Of a DNA stretch of 64,000 nt, positions 7,251 through 16,293 are shown in pieces (the first letter of the stretch is position 1; every line of letters begins with the position of its first letter). Made by a program: the position numbers and the translations under genes. The notes below the pieces were generated by a model. The model saw only the letters and a program-made list of their open reading frames with translations, was not told the DNA's origin and made no database searches. Source of the DNA: DASVVT01 sp036386415 (GTDB lineage: Bacteria; Acidobacteriota; Blastocatellia; Pyrinomonadales; Pyrinomonadaceae); assembly GCA_036386415.1 (NCBI GenBank), contig DASVVT010000007.1:16948-80947 (forward strand), given 5' to 3'.

Positions 7251-8525
7251 CTATTCGTATCGCAAGCACTCTATGGGGTCGAGGCGCGAGGCTTTGCGGG
7301 CAGGCCAGACGCCGAAGACGAGGCCGACGCCGACGGAGACCACCAGCCCTGTGACGACCGCCCAGAGCGGCACGGAAGCCGGAAGCGAAGGGATTAGAAG
7401 GATGATGAGCTGACTGATGCCGACGGCGAGAACGACGCCGAGCACACCTCCGAGGAAGGTGAGCGTCATCGCCTCGAAGAGAAACTGGTTGACGATGTCG
7501 CGGCGGCGCGCGCCAATCGCCTTGCGGATGCCGATCTCCTGCGTGCGCTCCGTGACAGAGACGAGCATGATGTTCATCACGCCGATGCCGCCCACCAGCA
7601 GCCCCAGGCTTGAGATGGCGATGGCGACGATTCCGATCATGGCCGTGATCGAGTCGAACTGTTCGATGAACTTGTCCGCCGTCTTGATGTCGAAATTGTT
7701 CGGCGCGTTGAACGAGACGCCGCGACGACGCCGCAAGACCTCTTCGGATTGATCCAGCGCCTCGCGGATCATGCCGGAGCGCGCGCGTATGATCAGCAGC
7801 AGGTAGCCTTTGGCGGGCGCAATCTTCGCCGCCGTGCGATACGGGATAAAGACTGCGTTGTCCTCTTCGTTCTCGCCGAAGAACCCCGCCTTTCTCTTCT
7901 CCAGCACGCCGATGATCTCAAACGTGTAGCCCCCCATCTTGACCAGCGTGCCGACGATATTATTTTGCTGCTGCGGGAAGAGAGCATCTGCGGCGTTGAT
8001 GCCGATGACCATCACGTTGCGCCGCTGCTGGTCGTCTGCCTCCGTGATGAAGCGGCCTTCGCGGATCGTGATATTGGTAATCCCGGCATAGTTGGGCGAG
8101 ACGCCCTGCGTGTTTCCCCAACGGTAGTTGTGTCCCTCGTACGTGATGTTGTCGTTGAAGGGGCCGCCTGCATAGCCTACGTTGGGAGCGACGTGCGCGA
8201 CATCCTCGACCGCCGGGGCTCCCTGTCGGATCGCGTCGCCGTCGGCGACGGTCAGGGGCTTGCGCGCGCGCTCCGACCTGTCCTCGCCCACGCGCGGGCC
8301 GGTCGAAAGGTGAAACGCGTAGATGTTATTCGTACCGTACTCTTCGATGATGGCGACGATTGAGTGGCGCATGCCCGTGAGCAGCGAAGCGATGATGATG
8401 ACGACCATCACACCGATGACGATGCCGAGCACGGTCAAAAAGCTCCTGAACTTGTGCGCCCGAAGACTGTCGAACGCCATCAGCAGAATCTCTTTGGGAA
8501 AAAATTGCGGGAGCTTTAGGCGCAT
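7251..8525 (-). CDS. MacB/FtsX-type ABC transporter permease
   Basis: 424 residues. The N-terminal TM helix (FRSFLTVLGIVIGVMVVIII) is followed by a large extracytoplasmic MacB_PCD-like domain (about residues 50-270) and a C-terminal FtsX domain with three TM helices. The typical loop VTERTQEIGIRKAIGARRRDI follows the VMNIMLVSVTERT strand. The ATG follows the upstream gene's stop with TAGGAG overlapping that stop, so the two permeases are translated in tandem. They probably form a heterodimeric tripartite efflux or lipoprotein-type exporter. The ATPase is not in the window. Confidence 0.88.
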   Translation of the reverse strand: MRLKLPQFFPKEILLMAFDSLRAHKFRSFLTVLGIVIGVMVVIIIASLLTGMRHSIVAIIEEYGTNNIYAFHLSTGPRVGEDRSERARKPLTVADGDAIRQGAPAVEDVAHVAPNVGYAGGPFNDNITYEGHNYRWGNTQGVSPNYAGITNITIREGRFITEADDQQRRNVMVIGINAADALFPQQQNNIVGTLVKMGGYTFEIIGVLEKRKAGFFGENEEDNAVFIPYRTAAKIAPAKGYLLLIIRARSGMIREALDQSEEVLRRRRGVSFNAPNNFDIKTADKFIEQFDSITAMIGIVAIAISSLGLLVGGIGVMNIMLVSVTERTQEIGIRKAIGARRRDIVNQFLFEAMTLTFLGGVLGVVLAVGISQLIILLIPSLPASVPLWAVVTGLVVSVGVGLVFGVWPARKASRLDPIECLRYE

Positions 8526-8531
8526 CGTCTC

Positions 8532-9776
8532 CTACTTCCTCGCCAGCGCGATGATCGGGTCGAGCCGCGCCGCTTTGAAAGCCGGGTAAATTCCGGCGAT
8601 GATCCCGATGGCGCTCGATACGACGATGGAGATAAGAATATAGCCGAACGTGACGGTCATCGTAATCTCGGCCAGCGTCGTGATGAGCCAGCAGACCACG
8701 TAAGCGAGCAGCATGCCGAGGAATCCGCCGATCGCGCAGAGTGTGGCGGATTCTATCAGGAACTGCATGAGAATCTGCTTTTTGGTCGCGCCGATAGCTT
8801 TACGTAAACCCACTTCAAACGTTCTTTCCGTGACCGAGACGAGCATGATGTTCATCACGACGATGCCGCCGACCAGCAGCGTAATGGCCGTGATCGGAAC
8901 GACGACCGCCGCAATACTGGACGTGAACTGATCGACCTGATTGTTAAGCTCTTCGACGTTGACCAGCCCGAAATCATCCTCATCGTTGCCCGCCAGCCGG
9001 TGCTTATTACGCAAGGCGACGCGCGCATCTTCAATCGTCTGTTGAAAACTCTCTCGACCCGCACCCTTCCCGTGTATCTGCAAATCCTGGTGACGGCCAA
9101 AGACCTGCATGTGCGTGGTCACCGGGATATAGAGGTGACGGTCGAAGGAGTCGCCGAAGAAGGCGCCGCGTTTATCTTCGACGCCGACGATCTGCATGGG
9201 CATGCCTGCGATCTTGAGCGTCTTGCCGACGGCGCTCTGGCCTGGAAAGAACTTCTCCTTGATGTCCGCTCCGAGCACGCAGACCAGGGCGGAGCGCTCG
9301 ACCTCGTCGGGCGTGAAAAAACGCCCGTCGCTGATCGTCTTGTCTTCGATGTCGGCCATGTTGGCGCTTGATCCGAAGACCAGAGCGGCAATGAACTCCT
9401 GCCCGTTCTGCTTGAGATCGACAGTGTTCTGCACCTGCGCCCCGACTTCGGTGCAGGAGGCGCAATAGCGCTGCACCCACAGATAATCATCCCACGTCAG
9501 CCGCTTGTTCCGGCGGTTGCGTCGCTCGAACTCTTCATCCGAGACACGGCTCGAAAAGGCCATGCGCGCGATCATGAAGTGGTTAACGCCGAGCACCTTC
9601 GACACCTTCTCGACCACGTACGTGTTCAACCCGTTGATGGAAGCCCCGACGACCACGACCGACGCCACGCCGATGATGATTCCGATGAGGGTCAAAAACG
9701 CGCGCAGCTTGTGGGCGAAGATCGACTGTATGGCGATCTTCGTGGCGTCCGCGTAGAAGGAATAAAGGGTTCTCAT
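8532..9776 (-). CDS. MacB/FtsX-type ABC transporter permease (first of pair)
   Basis: 414 residues with the same layout as its downstream neighbour. An N-terminal TM (LRAFLTLIGIIIGVASVVVV) is followed by a periplasmic domain, then the FtsX core with VMNIMLVSVTERTFEVGLRKAIGATKKQI and two further TM helices. The end PAFKAARLDPIIALARK is the usual FtsX C-terminus. The two proteins are clearly paralogous yet diverged, which fits a heterodimer. The upstream gap carries a perfect 22-bp inverted repeat. Confidence 0.88.
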   Translation of the reverse strand: MRTLYSFYADATKIAIQSIFAHKLRAFLTLIGIIIGVASVVVVGASINGLNTYVVEKVSKVLGVNHFMIARMAFSSRVSDEEFERRNRRNKRLTWDDYLWVQRYCASCTEVGAQVQNTVDLKQNGQEFIAALVFGSSANMADIEDKTISDGRFFTPDEVERSALVCVLGADIKEKFFPGQSAVGKTLKIAGMPMQIVGVEDKRGAFFGDSFDRHLYIPVTTHMQVFGRHQDLQIHGKGAGRESFQQTIEDARVALRNKHRLAGNDEDDFGLVNVEELNNQVDQFTSSIAAVVVPITAITLLVGGIVVMNIMLVSVTERTFEVGLRKAIGATKKQILMQFLIESATLCAIGGFLGMLLAYVVCWLITTLAEITMTVTFGYILISIVVSSAIGIIAGIYPAFKAARLDPIIALARK

Positions 9777-9877
9777 AGAATGGGTGGAGGCACGATAGAC
9801 GGGTCGCGCCCACTCCCTATACGACCGGGCGGCGGATAATGTTTACAACTATTTTATCGGCTAAGAGCGGAGGACAA

Positions 9878-9953
9878 TGCCTCACGCAAAGACGCCAGGC
9901 CGCAAGGAAGAAGCAGGTATTAGCTTTGCGCCCTGGCGTCTTTGCGTGAGGCA
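9878..9953. repeat. Inverted repeat, family B' (TCACGCAAAGACGCC words)
   Basis: Perfect 22-base arms at 9878-9899 and 9932-9953 enclose a 32-base centre with further imperfect pairing. The right arm ends four bases from the stop codon of the next gene. Confidence 0.85.
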
Positions 9954-9957
9954 AATC

Positions 9958-10770
9958 TTAGTCCGACATGATTTGTTGTCTCTTCAAGATGCTCTGACCC
10001 GTAATCTCCAGGTAAACATGCGCCAGTCGTACTTTATAGGCAGGGTCGTCTGAGCTTCCGTAGGCGCGCACCAATTCATCCAGATCAACGTCTGTGATCC
10101 AGTTGATATACTTGAGCCTTTGCACGGCCTTCGCCACAGCCTTCTGGTCGCCGCCTGTCAACTCCTGTACGGACTGCGCCGCCATCTCAGAAACCTTCCA
10201 TTGAGCCAGGGCTGGGCCGCCCAACACAAAGACCATCCCCAACAGTAGCGCCCCGACAAACTCCCATCCATGCGCGCCAGCATTGGCAACCCTGAGCGCC
10301 CTGCGGCCATTGCGCAGGTAGATGAAAGCTGTGACGAACGGTGTGAAGCCCAGTGCTCCGATGAACGCGAACATGAGACCAAGAAGGCTGAAAGGAAGTA
10401 TGGCGACCGCGATGACGAACGAAAAGAGCGCTCCGGCAAGCAGGATTCCCCCAATCGCGCTCGACCAGGCCCCGGCTCGCTCACCCCACACGAGCCAGAC
10501 CGCAAGCGTCAAGACTTCCAGAGCGATGACGGTATAGGCGAACAACTGGAAGTTTTTCAGAATGCCGCCTTCGCTTCTGAATCCCCCGCGAAAGACAATC
10601 GGATCGAAGATCAGGCAGAGGATAGGGAGAATGATGCCGACGATGACATCAAAGATTATCTGCGGTCGAGTCGCCTTGGCGATGAACTGCCGTCGCCAGA
10701 ATTTCTGCTCCTCCCCTGCCTGAGGAGACCCGTATGAGGCGCTCAGGATTTTGTAACCTGCTTCATTCAT
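9958..10770 (-). CDS. Hypothetical multi-pass membrane protein
   Basis: 270 residues. After a polar N-terminus (WRRQFIAKATRPQIIFD) there are about six membrane segments, among them VIVGIILPILCLIF, LFAYTVIALEVLTLAVWLVW, AIGGILLAGALFSFVIAVAIL and FVGALLLGMVFVLGG. A soluble helical tail of about 70 residues follows (QSVQELTGGDQKAVAKAVQRL). I do not recognise the family. GAAGAGGGAG precedes the ATG. It is co-directional with the permease pair but separated by a palindromic repeat. Confidence 0.65.
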   Translation of the reverse strand: MNEAGYKILSASYGSPQAGEEQKFWRRQFIAKATRPQIIFDVIVGIILPILCLIFDPIVFRGGFRSEGGILKNFQLFAYTVIALEVLTLAVWLVWGERAGAWSSAIGGILLAGALFSFVIAVAILPFSLLGLMFAFIGALGFTPFVTAFIYLRNGRRALRVANAGAHGWEFVGALLLGMVFVLGGPALAQWKVSEMAAQSVQELTGGDQKAVAKAVQRLKYINWITDVDLDELVRAYGSSDDPAYKVRLAHVYLEITGQSILKRQQIMSD

Positions 10771-10805
10771 CTCCCTCTTCCCCTTAAACTACAAAATGAG
10801 AGAAT

Positions 10806-10918
10806 CACCACAGAGACACAGAGAAGATAGAAACAAGCAAGATGTATGAGCAGATCAAGCAGGTCTCTTTTAGTTTATCTCTTAACTGCTTCTCCATGTC
10901 TCTGTGTCTCTGTGGTTC
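10806..10918. repeat. Inverted repeat, family C (CACAGAGACACAGAG words)
   Basis: The left arm 10806-10826 (CACCACAGAGACACAGAGAAG) pairs with the right arm near 10889-10914 (CTTCTCCATGTCTCTGTGTC and following bases). The centre is about 60 bases. Confidence 0.8.
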
Positions 10919-10942
10919 CGTTTTGTTTCGCATTCACAGTTT

Positions 10943-12106
10943 TCAAACCACAGGCGCACGCCCTTCGGCTAATCGGAGCGACGGTTTCCCATTGACATCC
11001 GGGAACGAGCCGCGCCCGAAGAAGACGTGCCGGGCGAGAGAATTGAGGAGCGGCAAGCGAAGCGCGGCGCAACCCATCTCAAGCAGGGCTGGCTCTTGCA
11101 TCTGCGCGATCAGGCGGCGCATCCATATACGCGAGATGAAGCGCGTGCGAAACAGTTCTCCTGAATACTCTGCGAGAGCCGCCGCGCCTACACCGCCCAG
11201 GTAATCTACGATGACGCGCGCCGCCAGGCTTGAGAGCCGCATACATGGGTCTAAGCCTCCAGCCGTCAGCGGCGAGACAGCCCCCGCCGCGTCGCCAACC
11301 AGCAGACCCTGACGGTTGGCTATGATACGGAGCACGCCGCCGACCGGAATGCGCCCCCCGCGACGTTCGACCTGGTGTCCCTTGCTTAAGTCCATGATGT
11401 CCCCGAGGCTCGCACGAAACTTCTCCAGCGCCTTGAGCGGGTCGAAGCGGGAACTGTAGCCTCCGACACCGACATGCGCCTCCGCCCCATCGTGTACCAC
11501 CCAGGCCAGGTATCCGGGCGCAATCCTCGGATCAAGGAAACAATGGAAGCGCGGCAGCCCTTCGAGCGGCACACCTTCAAGGACATCCTCCACACCGACG
11601 ATCCACTCGCGGTTCGTATCCAGACCCAGGTCGAGCGCGACACGCGACCTTGCGCCGTCGGCTCCGACCACGTAACGCGCAAAGACTGTCCGCGCGCGTC
11701 CTCCAGTCTCAAGCCGTATGAGTTGGCCGTCCGTTGAGGCTTCACAACCGAGGTAGCGCGTGGCGGGCGACCATGCGACTCCGGCATTCAAACACTGATC
11801 CAGGTAGTGCAGGTAGAGCCGCCCCATCCGCCCGACGCGAAATTCGTCCTGCGGACTTTCCAGCAGCATCCGACGGCGCGCAGGCGAATAGAGCGTGACG
11901 TGGCGTACGGGCGCGCCCAGGCAGCTCTCCGGCAGGTCGAAATCTTCTAGCGTGCGCCGCACGAAAATACCCGTCGTATGTATGGACGCATCGAGCGACG
12001 CCTTGCGATCAACGAGCAGAACGCGCACGCCCTGCCTGCCAAGTAACCTGGCGCATTGCAAGCCGCCTAACCCTGCGCCGATAATGACGACATTAAAGCG
12101 TTCCAT
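10943..12106 (-). CDS. FAD-dependent oxidoreductase, geranylgeranyl-reductase-like
   Basis: About 387 residues from the ATG at 12106, one base after the upstream TGA. The N-terminal dinucleotide-binding motif is GAGLGGLQCARLLGRQG. A second flavin motif is present (VVGADGARSRVA). The third is GLLVGDAAGAVSPLTAGGLDPC, the signature of the aromatic-ring hydroxylase/geranylgeranyl reductase superfamily. The C-terminus is helical. It probably reduces double bonds in isoprenoid chains or acts on a related lipid, but the substrate is not shown. The start coupled to the DUF4173 gene suggests a two-gene operon. Confidence 0.8.
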   Translation of the reverse strand: MERFNVVIIGAGLGGLQCARLLGRQGVRVLLVDRKASLDASIHTTGIFVRRTLEDFDLPESCLGAPVRHVTLYSPARRRMLLESPQDEFRVGRMGRLYLHYLDQCLNAGVAWSPATRYLGCEASTDGQLIRLETGGRARTVFARYVVGADGARSRVALDLGLDTNREWIVGVEDVLEGVPLEGLPRFHCFLDPRIAPGYLAWVVHDGAEAHVGVGGYSSRFDPLKALEKFRASLGDIMDLSKGHQVERRGGRIPVGGVLRIIANRQGLLVGDAAGAVSPLTAGGLDPCMRLSSLAARVIVDYLGGVGAAALAEYSGELFRTRFISRIWMRRLIAQMQEPALLEMGCAALRLPLLNSLARHVFFGRGSFPDVNGKPSLRLAEGRAPVV

Positions 12107-12107
12107 C

Positions 12108-13733
12108 TCAGTAACGCTCCTGAGCGGGGCCACGCCCGCCCGCGCCCCCTGGGTCTGTCATCCCCGCCCCCAGCCTCTGACAATTGAGCCCAAAGAGCGC
12201 ACTGCTATTCTCTATGAGACGGTCGCGCGCGACGGAGCGTGAACGGTTCCACGTGCGCCAGTCCCCGCTCTCCAGAGAGGAGAGGCGGTCGAGTAGATCG
12301 TTGGCGATCATGCAGCGGTTGTAACGACCGAGATCAGGCAAGGCCGCAAGGAGCGCGGGCACAGCATCTGCGCTGAGCGAGGCGGCGTAGTCTGCATCGA
12401 AGGCGCGACCCATCTGCGCGTGATCGACGTTGACGCGCACGATCAACGCGTCCGGGTTGACCGCATGCAATGTAATGAGCACAAGGAAGGCTGCCACGAG
12501 TGCGCCACAGGCGAAGCGCTCGCGCTGGCCCCTTAGTACAGTCAGCCCGAACCAGATGAAGAGAAGCGCCAGCCAGCCCATGAAGGCCGTCGTGTAAAGT
12601 CTGAGTTCCGTCAGTCCGTACTCGCTCTGGTACAGGCGCATACGCCCGACCGCCGACGCCATGATGACGAAGAGCAGCGCGACCTGCGCTCCGGCCAGCA
12701 CGCGAAAGACGCGTTCGTGCACGGGGTTCTCCTTGCGCAGGAGCCAGTGTGCGACGAGCAGCAGCGGCAGCACCAGCGTCGCCACCGTGACCAGCTCGAA
12801 GAATCCGCGCCGTGCGTATTCCGCATAGGTCAAGCCCGTAGAAGCCTGCGCAAAGGCTGCGCCGCCGAAGAAATAGCGTATCTGGATGGTGACGAAGGCC
12901 AGGAAAAGTATGTCCAGCAGACCCAGCACAACGCTCGTTTCGACGATCCCAAGTCGAAGGGGTTTCGATGGCACGGGCGCATCCAATGAGTCCGCATCTT
13001 CGGAGGCGGCGGTTTCCGTAGGCACTACCGGAAGAAATACGGGTCGCCCGTTTCCCGTAAACTCCAACTTGCTGCCAAGCATCAACCCGCGCAGGAATCC
13101 GCCCGCGATCCAGGCGAAGAAAACGGCGAGGAAGGTGTGCGAAAACAGGGTCTCGAAATTGAGGTTGAAGGCGTGGTTGACGATCCCTTCGAAGACCGCA
13201 TCCGCCGCCATGAAGAGCCCGCCGAAGATGAGCAGCAGAGGAAGCGCGATAATCAGGCCGCGCACGACAGCCGCCGTGTGCCGGGACCATCCCGAGCGTG
13301 GAATCGTCCTCCACTCGATGTCGTTTAGCAGCAGCATGAAAGGCCCGAACGCAGCATCGAGACCGGCGACGATACCGCCCACCACGTATTCCACAAGACC
13401 GGCGAGATCAATACGACCCATACGCGAACCGAGCGCGATCAGCGAGAGCGAGACAAGCACTGCCAGCCCATCCATAAATCTGAGTGTCCACGAATCGCGC
13501 CAGGCAAAAACGGCGGCGAAAAGGATGACGGGCAGGAACAACCAGCGTCCCTGTGCGTTTAAGACATCGCGGCGCCAGCGCGCGAGCAGCGCTAGAATCG
13601 CCGCCGCCAGTGCGCCCACCCACAGCAAAACATTGATCCCCCAGGGCGTCGCGCGCAGCAACGCATCCCCCAGCAAACCCATCAACAGGGCCGCCTCCAG
13701 CACTCTGAGCCCGAGCTTTGTTCTCTCTTTCAT
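12108..13733 (-). CDS. DUF4173-like polytopic membrane protein
   Basis: 541 residues with about ten TM helices. The first half is hydrophobic with short loops. Around residues 290-330 it has the stretch TYAEYARRGFFELVTVATLV, characteristic of DUF4173/DUF4153 proteins. The C-terminal 100 residues are soluble (DADYAASLSADAVPALLAAL) and may lie on one face of the membrane. The function is unknown. Its stop overlaps the start region of the FAD oxidoreductase, so the two are probably co-expressed. Confidence 0.75.
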   Translation of the reverse strand: MKERTKLGLRVLEAALLMGLLGDALLRATPWGINVLLWVGALAAAILALLARWRRDVLNAQGRWLFLPVILFAAVFAWRDSWTLRFMDGLAVLVSLSLIALGSRMGRIDLAGLVEYVVGGIVAGLDAAFGPFMLLLNDIEWRTIPRSGWSRHTAAVVRGLIIALPLLLIFGGLFMAADAVFEGIVNHAFNLNFETLFSHTFLAVFFAWIAGGFLRGLMLGSKLEFTGNGRPVFLPVVPTETAASEDADSLDAPVPSKPLRLGIVETSVVLGLLDILFLAFVTIQIRYFFGGAAFAQASTGLTYAEYARRGFFELVTVATLVLPLLLVAHWLLRKENPVHERVFRVLAGAQVALLFVIMASAVGRMRLYQSEYGLTELRLYTTAFMGWLALLFIWFGLTVLRGQRERFACGALVAAFLVLITLHAVNPDALIVRVNVDHAQMGRAFDADYAASLSADAVPALLAALPDLGRYNRCMIANDLLDRLSSLESGDWRTWNRSRSVARDRLIENSSALFGLNCQRLGAGMTDPGGAGGRGPAQERY

Positions 13734-14063
13734 TAGTCGTTACCCCCAGAATCTTGGCAGGCTTGAAGAGAGCCTGCGACCGATGAGATGTGATCGATTC
13801 CGTTTGCCAATCCCGTTGGGAACGGTCTGCTCATTGCACGCCTTCATCCGAATGAAAGTTTCAGATATTCCAAAGACGAGGCCGGCACAGTTTCGTTGCC
13901 GTAACGTGGCCGAAAGTCTCTCGTCGGGATGATTTCTCCGCGCGCCGCCGCCGTGCGCGCTTCCATCCTGAGTCGCTTCGCATCTATGGTGCGCAACCCC
14001 TAACCTTTCCAGCCGTGTAAAGCCCTTTGCAAAATAAAGCGGCGGCGCAAAAAAAGGGGCACG
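13734..14063. other. Intergenic region without recognised feature
   Basis: 330 bases upstream of the DUF4173 gene and downstream of the winged-helix gene, both minus strand. It probably contains the DUF4173 promoter. A run of seven T (minus strand) just after the winged-helix stop, preceded by a possible 5-bp CACGC/GCGTG stem, could be a weak terminator near 14047-14080. No heptamer repeat is seen. Confidence 0.4.
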
Positions 14064-14462
14064 CTAACGCTCGCGCGTGGCGCGGATCAGGGCTTCCATG
14101 TGATTCAGGTAACGTTCGAGCGCGCTTCGCCCGGCGGTCGTCAGCTTGTACTCTGTCTTCGGCACGCGCCCGTCGAAATACTTATTGCAGGTGACGTACG
14201 CAGCTTCTTCCAGCTTGCGCGCGTGCACGCTCAGGTTTCCGTCCGTCGTCTTGAGCAGTTCTTTAAGGTCGTTGAAGGTGAGCGACTCGTTGACCGCGAG
14301 CGCACTGACGATGGCGAGCCGCATGCGCTCGTGTATGAGACGATCCAGAGCCGCAGGAGTAATGATCTGCTGCTCGTCACTGCGGCTGCTGCTCTTCACG
14401 CCGCGCGTCTCCTCGCGTTTCTTGCGCTCACTACTTCGCGCCACAGCGCTTTGTTTAGCCAC
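14064..14462 (-). CDS. Winged-helix transcriptional regulator (HTH_34-like)
   Basis: 132 residues from a GTG at 14462, chosen because GAGGAGG lies about five bases upstream. A longer frame to 14495 has no ribosome site. After a basic tail, residues about 38-130 form a winged helix: DRLIHERMRLAIVSALAV, then FNDLKELLKTTDGNLSVHARKLEEA (recognition region), then the wing VPKTEYKLTTAGRSALERYL. The family commonly controls a neighbouring membrane-protein gene. Here the start overlaps the stop of that gene by eight bases (GTGGCTAA), so the pair is translationally coupled and probably autoregulated. Confidence 0.83.
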   Translation of the reverse strand: MAKQSAVARSSERKKREETRGVKSSSRSDEQQIITPAALDRLIHERMRLAIVSALAVNESLTFNDLKELLKTTDGNLSVHARKLEEAAYVTCNKYFDGRVPKTEYKLTTAGRSALERYLNHMEALIRATRER

Positions 14463-15072
14463 CGTGCCTCCTCGCGATATAGATTCCAAAGACAATGTGC
14501 AGCAGGCCGAAACCGGCTGCCATTAAAGCGTTGATCCAGGCCACCGGAGAGAAGAGCGTGACCGCGCCTAGCGTCATGAAGCACAGACCCATGACGGGCA
14601 CGGCTTTGACCGAGAAGGCCCCTCCAGTCACCACCGCCGTACCATATAACAGCAGCCACATTCCGGGGATGGCGCCCGTCAAGCCAGCCCGGTAGAGCGC
14701 CAACGTGAGCAGCGCGCCAACCAGCATCGGCGGGGAAAAGCTGAACGCAAATTTTCTGCCCGGCCCCGAAAGAAGATGCATTTCCACGGCGCGCGCTTTG
14801 CGATCCATCGCCCACCCGCCGATCAAAAGGGCAAGGAGCGCTTCCGTCAGCCATGTCGTGAGCCAGCCTTTAACCGAAGGCTGCCCGGATGCGATGACCG
14901 CCGCACAGAGAGCCGTCGCGCCCATGATGACGCCGCCCCACCCCGGCACAGCCGTAAACGACGAAGCGCGCTCCATCGTCTCGCGTATGAAGCGCAGGTT
15001 GTCCATCGCGCGCGCGTGCAGAGCGGGCGGCTCCTCCGAGGGTTGCGAATCGAGCGGGCGAATGGAAGTCAT
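14455..15072 (-). CDS. Membrane protein paired with winged-helix regulator
   Basis: About 205 residues from the ATG at 15072. Upstream in-frame codons run into the promoter, so the longer start is rejected. A soluble N-terminus (DNLRFIRETMERASSFTAVPG) precedes about five TM segments, including WGGVIMGATALCAAVI, WLTEALLALLIGGWAM and a C-terminal FGLLHIVFGIYIARR. The gene pair of small membrane protein plus HTH_34 regulator is a recurring arrangement. The function is unknown. The predicted transcription start falls on or next to the ATG, so the message may be leaderless. Confidence 0.68.
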   Translation of the reverse strand: MTSIRPLDSQPSEEPPALHARAMDNLRFIRETMERASSFTAVPGWGGVIMGATALCAAVIASGQPSVKGWLTTWLTEALLALLIGGWAMDRKARAVEMHLLSGPGRKFAFSFSPPMLVGALLTLALYRAGLTGAIPGMWLLLYGTAVVTGGAFSVKAVPVMGLCFMTLGAVTLFSPVAWINALMAAGFGLLHIVFGIYIARRHGG

Positions 15073-15079
15073 AATGTAG

Positions 15080-15107
15080 ATCATACCTGAGCATTTTGAT
15101 CTGTCAA
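15080..15107 (-). promoter_or_regulatory. Sigma-70 promoter of membrane-protein/regulator operon, possibly leaderless
   Basis: On the minus strand, TTGACA (15107-15102), a 16-base spacer and TATGAT (15085-15080) match the consensus closely. The expected start at about 15073 is one base from the ATG at 15072. Confidence 0.75.
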
Positions 15108-15173
15108 GTACTTTATTAAACAAAGCAGAGTGGCAGTTCGTCTATTTACGATTCACGATTTACCAGTTTTAGC

Positions 15174-16172
15174 TCAACCGGATCGCTGGGCTGCTCTGGG
15201 TGGAATCTGTGTTCCTTTTTTTGCTCCGGCCATCAATCGTTGATAGGTCTTGTAATGCGATTTCGCCTCTTCTTTGCGGTCGAGCGCCCAGAGGGAATCC
15301 GCGAGGTTGAGGTAGGCGACGGCGCGTCGTGTGTCTTCCTTGATGACGAGATGGAAGATTGGAATCGCACCGTTGTGGTCGAGCGCCTGCTGTAAGAAAA
15401 AGCCGTAGTCGTTGAGCGCATACACATAGTCCGCGTCCGGGACTTCCAGAGACTTCCATGCTTGCAGCCACTTGTCCGGCGCTTTCAACGAAGGATCGTC
15501 ATCACCCGCGACGGTGTTGACGAGCGCCACCGTGAGATCGAACATAAGGGACAGTCGCTCTGCCGCTTCGCGACTCTTCCCGACCTTATAAAGCTTTGTC
15601 GCTGCGGTGTGGCCGCGCTTGATGGCTTCCTGAAGCGTGGACTTGTAGATGTAGTTCATCGGATAAAAGATGGGGAGATAATTTCCCTCCGCGTACAGAG
15701 ATTTGAGCGTGCGAGTATCGCCTGTCTCGGCGGCTCTGATCGCATCTTCCAGTGTCTCTGCGGAAGGGTCTTCGCTGCGGGTCGAAAGATACTTGATTGA
15801 TCGGCCATCCCAGGAGAAGGTGTAAACCTTTGTGTAAGCGGAAAACGGAAACTGTGAATAAAGCTCTATGGTGCGTCCCTTGCAGGTCGGATTGGTCTTC
15901 GCACTGTTGACCTCTTCCTTCAGAGGCAACTGCTTTTTCCAGACCACAGCGTTGCCCTTTGTACCGACCAGTAGGACGTTCTGATTGCCTCTGACGATCA
16001 CTCTGGCGGAATCCGCACCGTCGAGCGGCGCGTTCCGGCAGGTCTCCTCATTGGCTGTGCCTCCATTTTCATCACGCAGCAGCTCATCCAGGTTTTGAGC
16101 ATTCGACTGATCGCTTGTGAAGAGAATCGAGAAGATGATCGCGGCCAGAGCAAAGAGTCTTTTGAATCTCAT
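15174..16172 (-). CDS. Secreted protein with TPR-like C-terminus
   Basis: About 332 residues from the ATG at 16172, with GGAG six bases upstream (within an alternative ATG at 16184). The signal peptide is RLFALAAIIFSILFTSDQSNAQ. The N-terminal half is a beta-rich domain with two cysteines that could pair. The C-terminal half has ankyrin/Sel1-like helices (ETLEDAIRAAETGDTRTLKSL, TLQEAIKRGHTAATKLY). It then has TPR-like helices (DYGFFLQQALDHNGAIPIFHL and AYLNLADSLWALDRKEEAKSHY). It is probably a periplasmic scaffold; the partner is unknown. Confidence 0.7.
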   Translation of the reverse strand: MRFKRLFALAAIIFSILFTSDQSNAQNLDELLRDENGGTANEETCRNAPLDGADSARVIVRGNQNVLLVGTKGNAVVWKKQLPLKEEVNSAKTNPTCKGRTIELYSQFPFSAYTKVYTFSWDGRSIKYLSTRSEDPSAETLEDAIRAAETGDTRTLKSLYAEGNYLPIFYPMNYIYKSTLQEAIKRGHTAATKLYKVGKSREAAERLSLMFDLTVALVNTVAGDDDPSLKAPDKWLQAWKSLEVPDADYVYALNDYGFFLQQALDHNGAIPIFHLVIKEDTRRAVAYLNLADSLWALDRKEEAKSHYKTYQRLMAGAKKGTQIPPRAAQRSG

Positions 16173-16293
16173 GTTCAGCTCCATTGAGGCAGAAGGTTAA
16201 GGGAGAGGTAAGCCTCTTTGAAAGGCTTTGTCACCCCTCCCCTGACGAGCATGTCCAAAAATTTTTGCACGCCTCTGATGCGGCGCTCCAGGC

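Noticed and set aside
7251..9776. Complete MacB transporter
   Set aside because: Only permease subunits are present; the ATPase with Walker motifs is not in the neighbouring sequence.
12886..13932. Plus-strand 348-codon frame opposite the DUF4173 gene
   Set aside because: Ser/Pro/Arg-rich antisense translation of a clear polytopic membrane protein.
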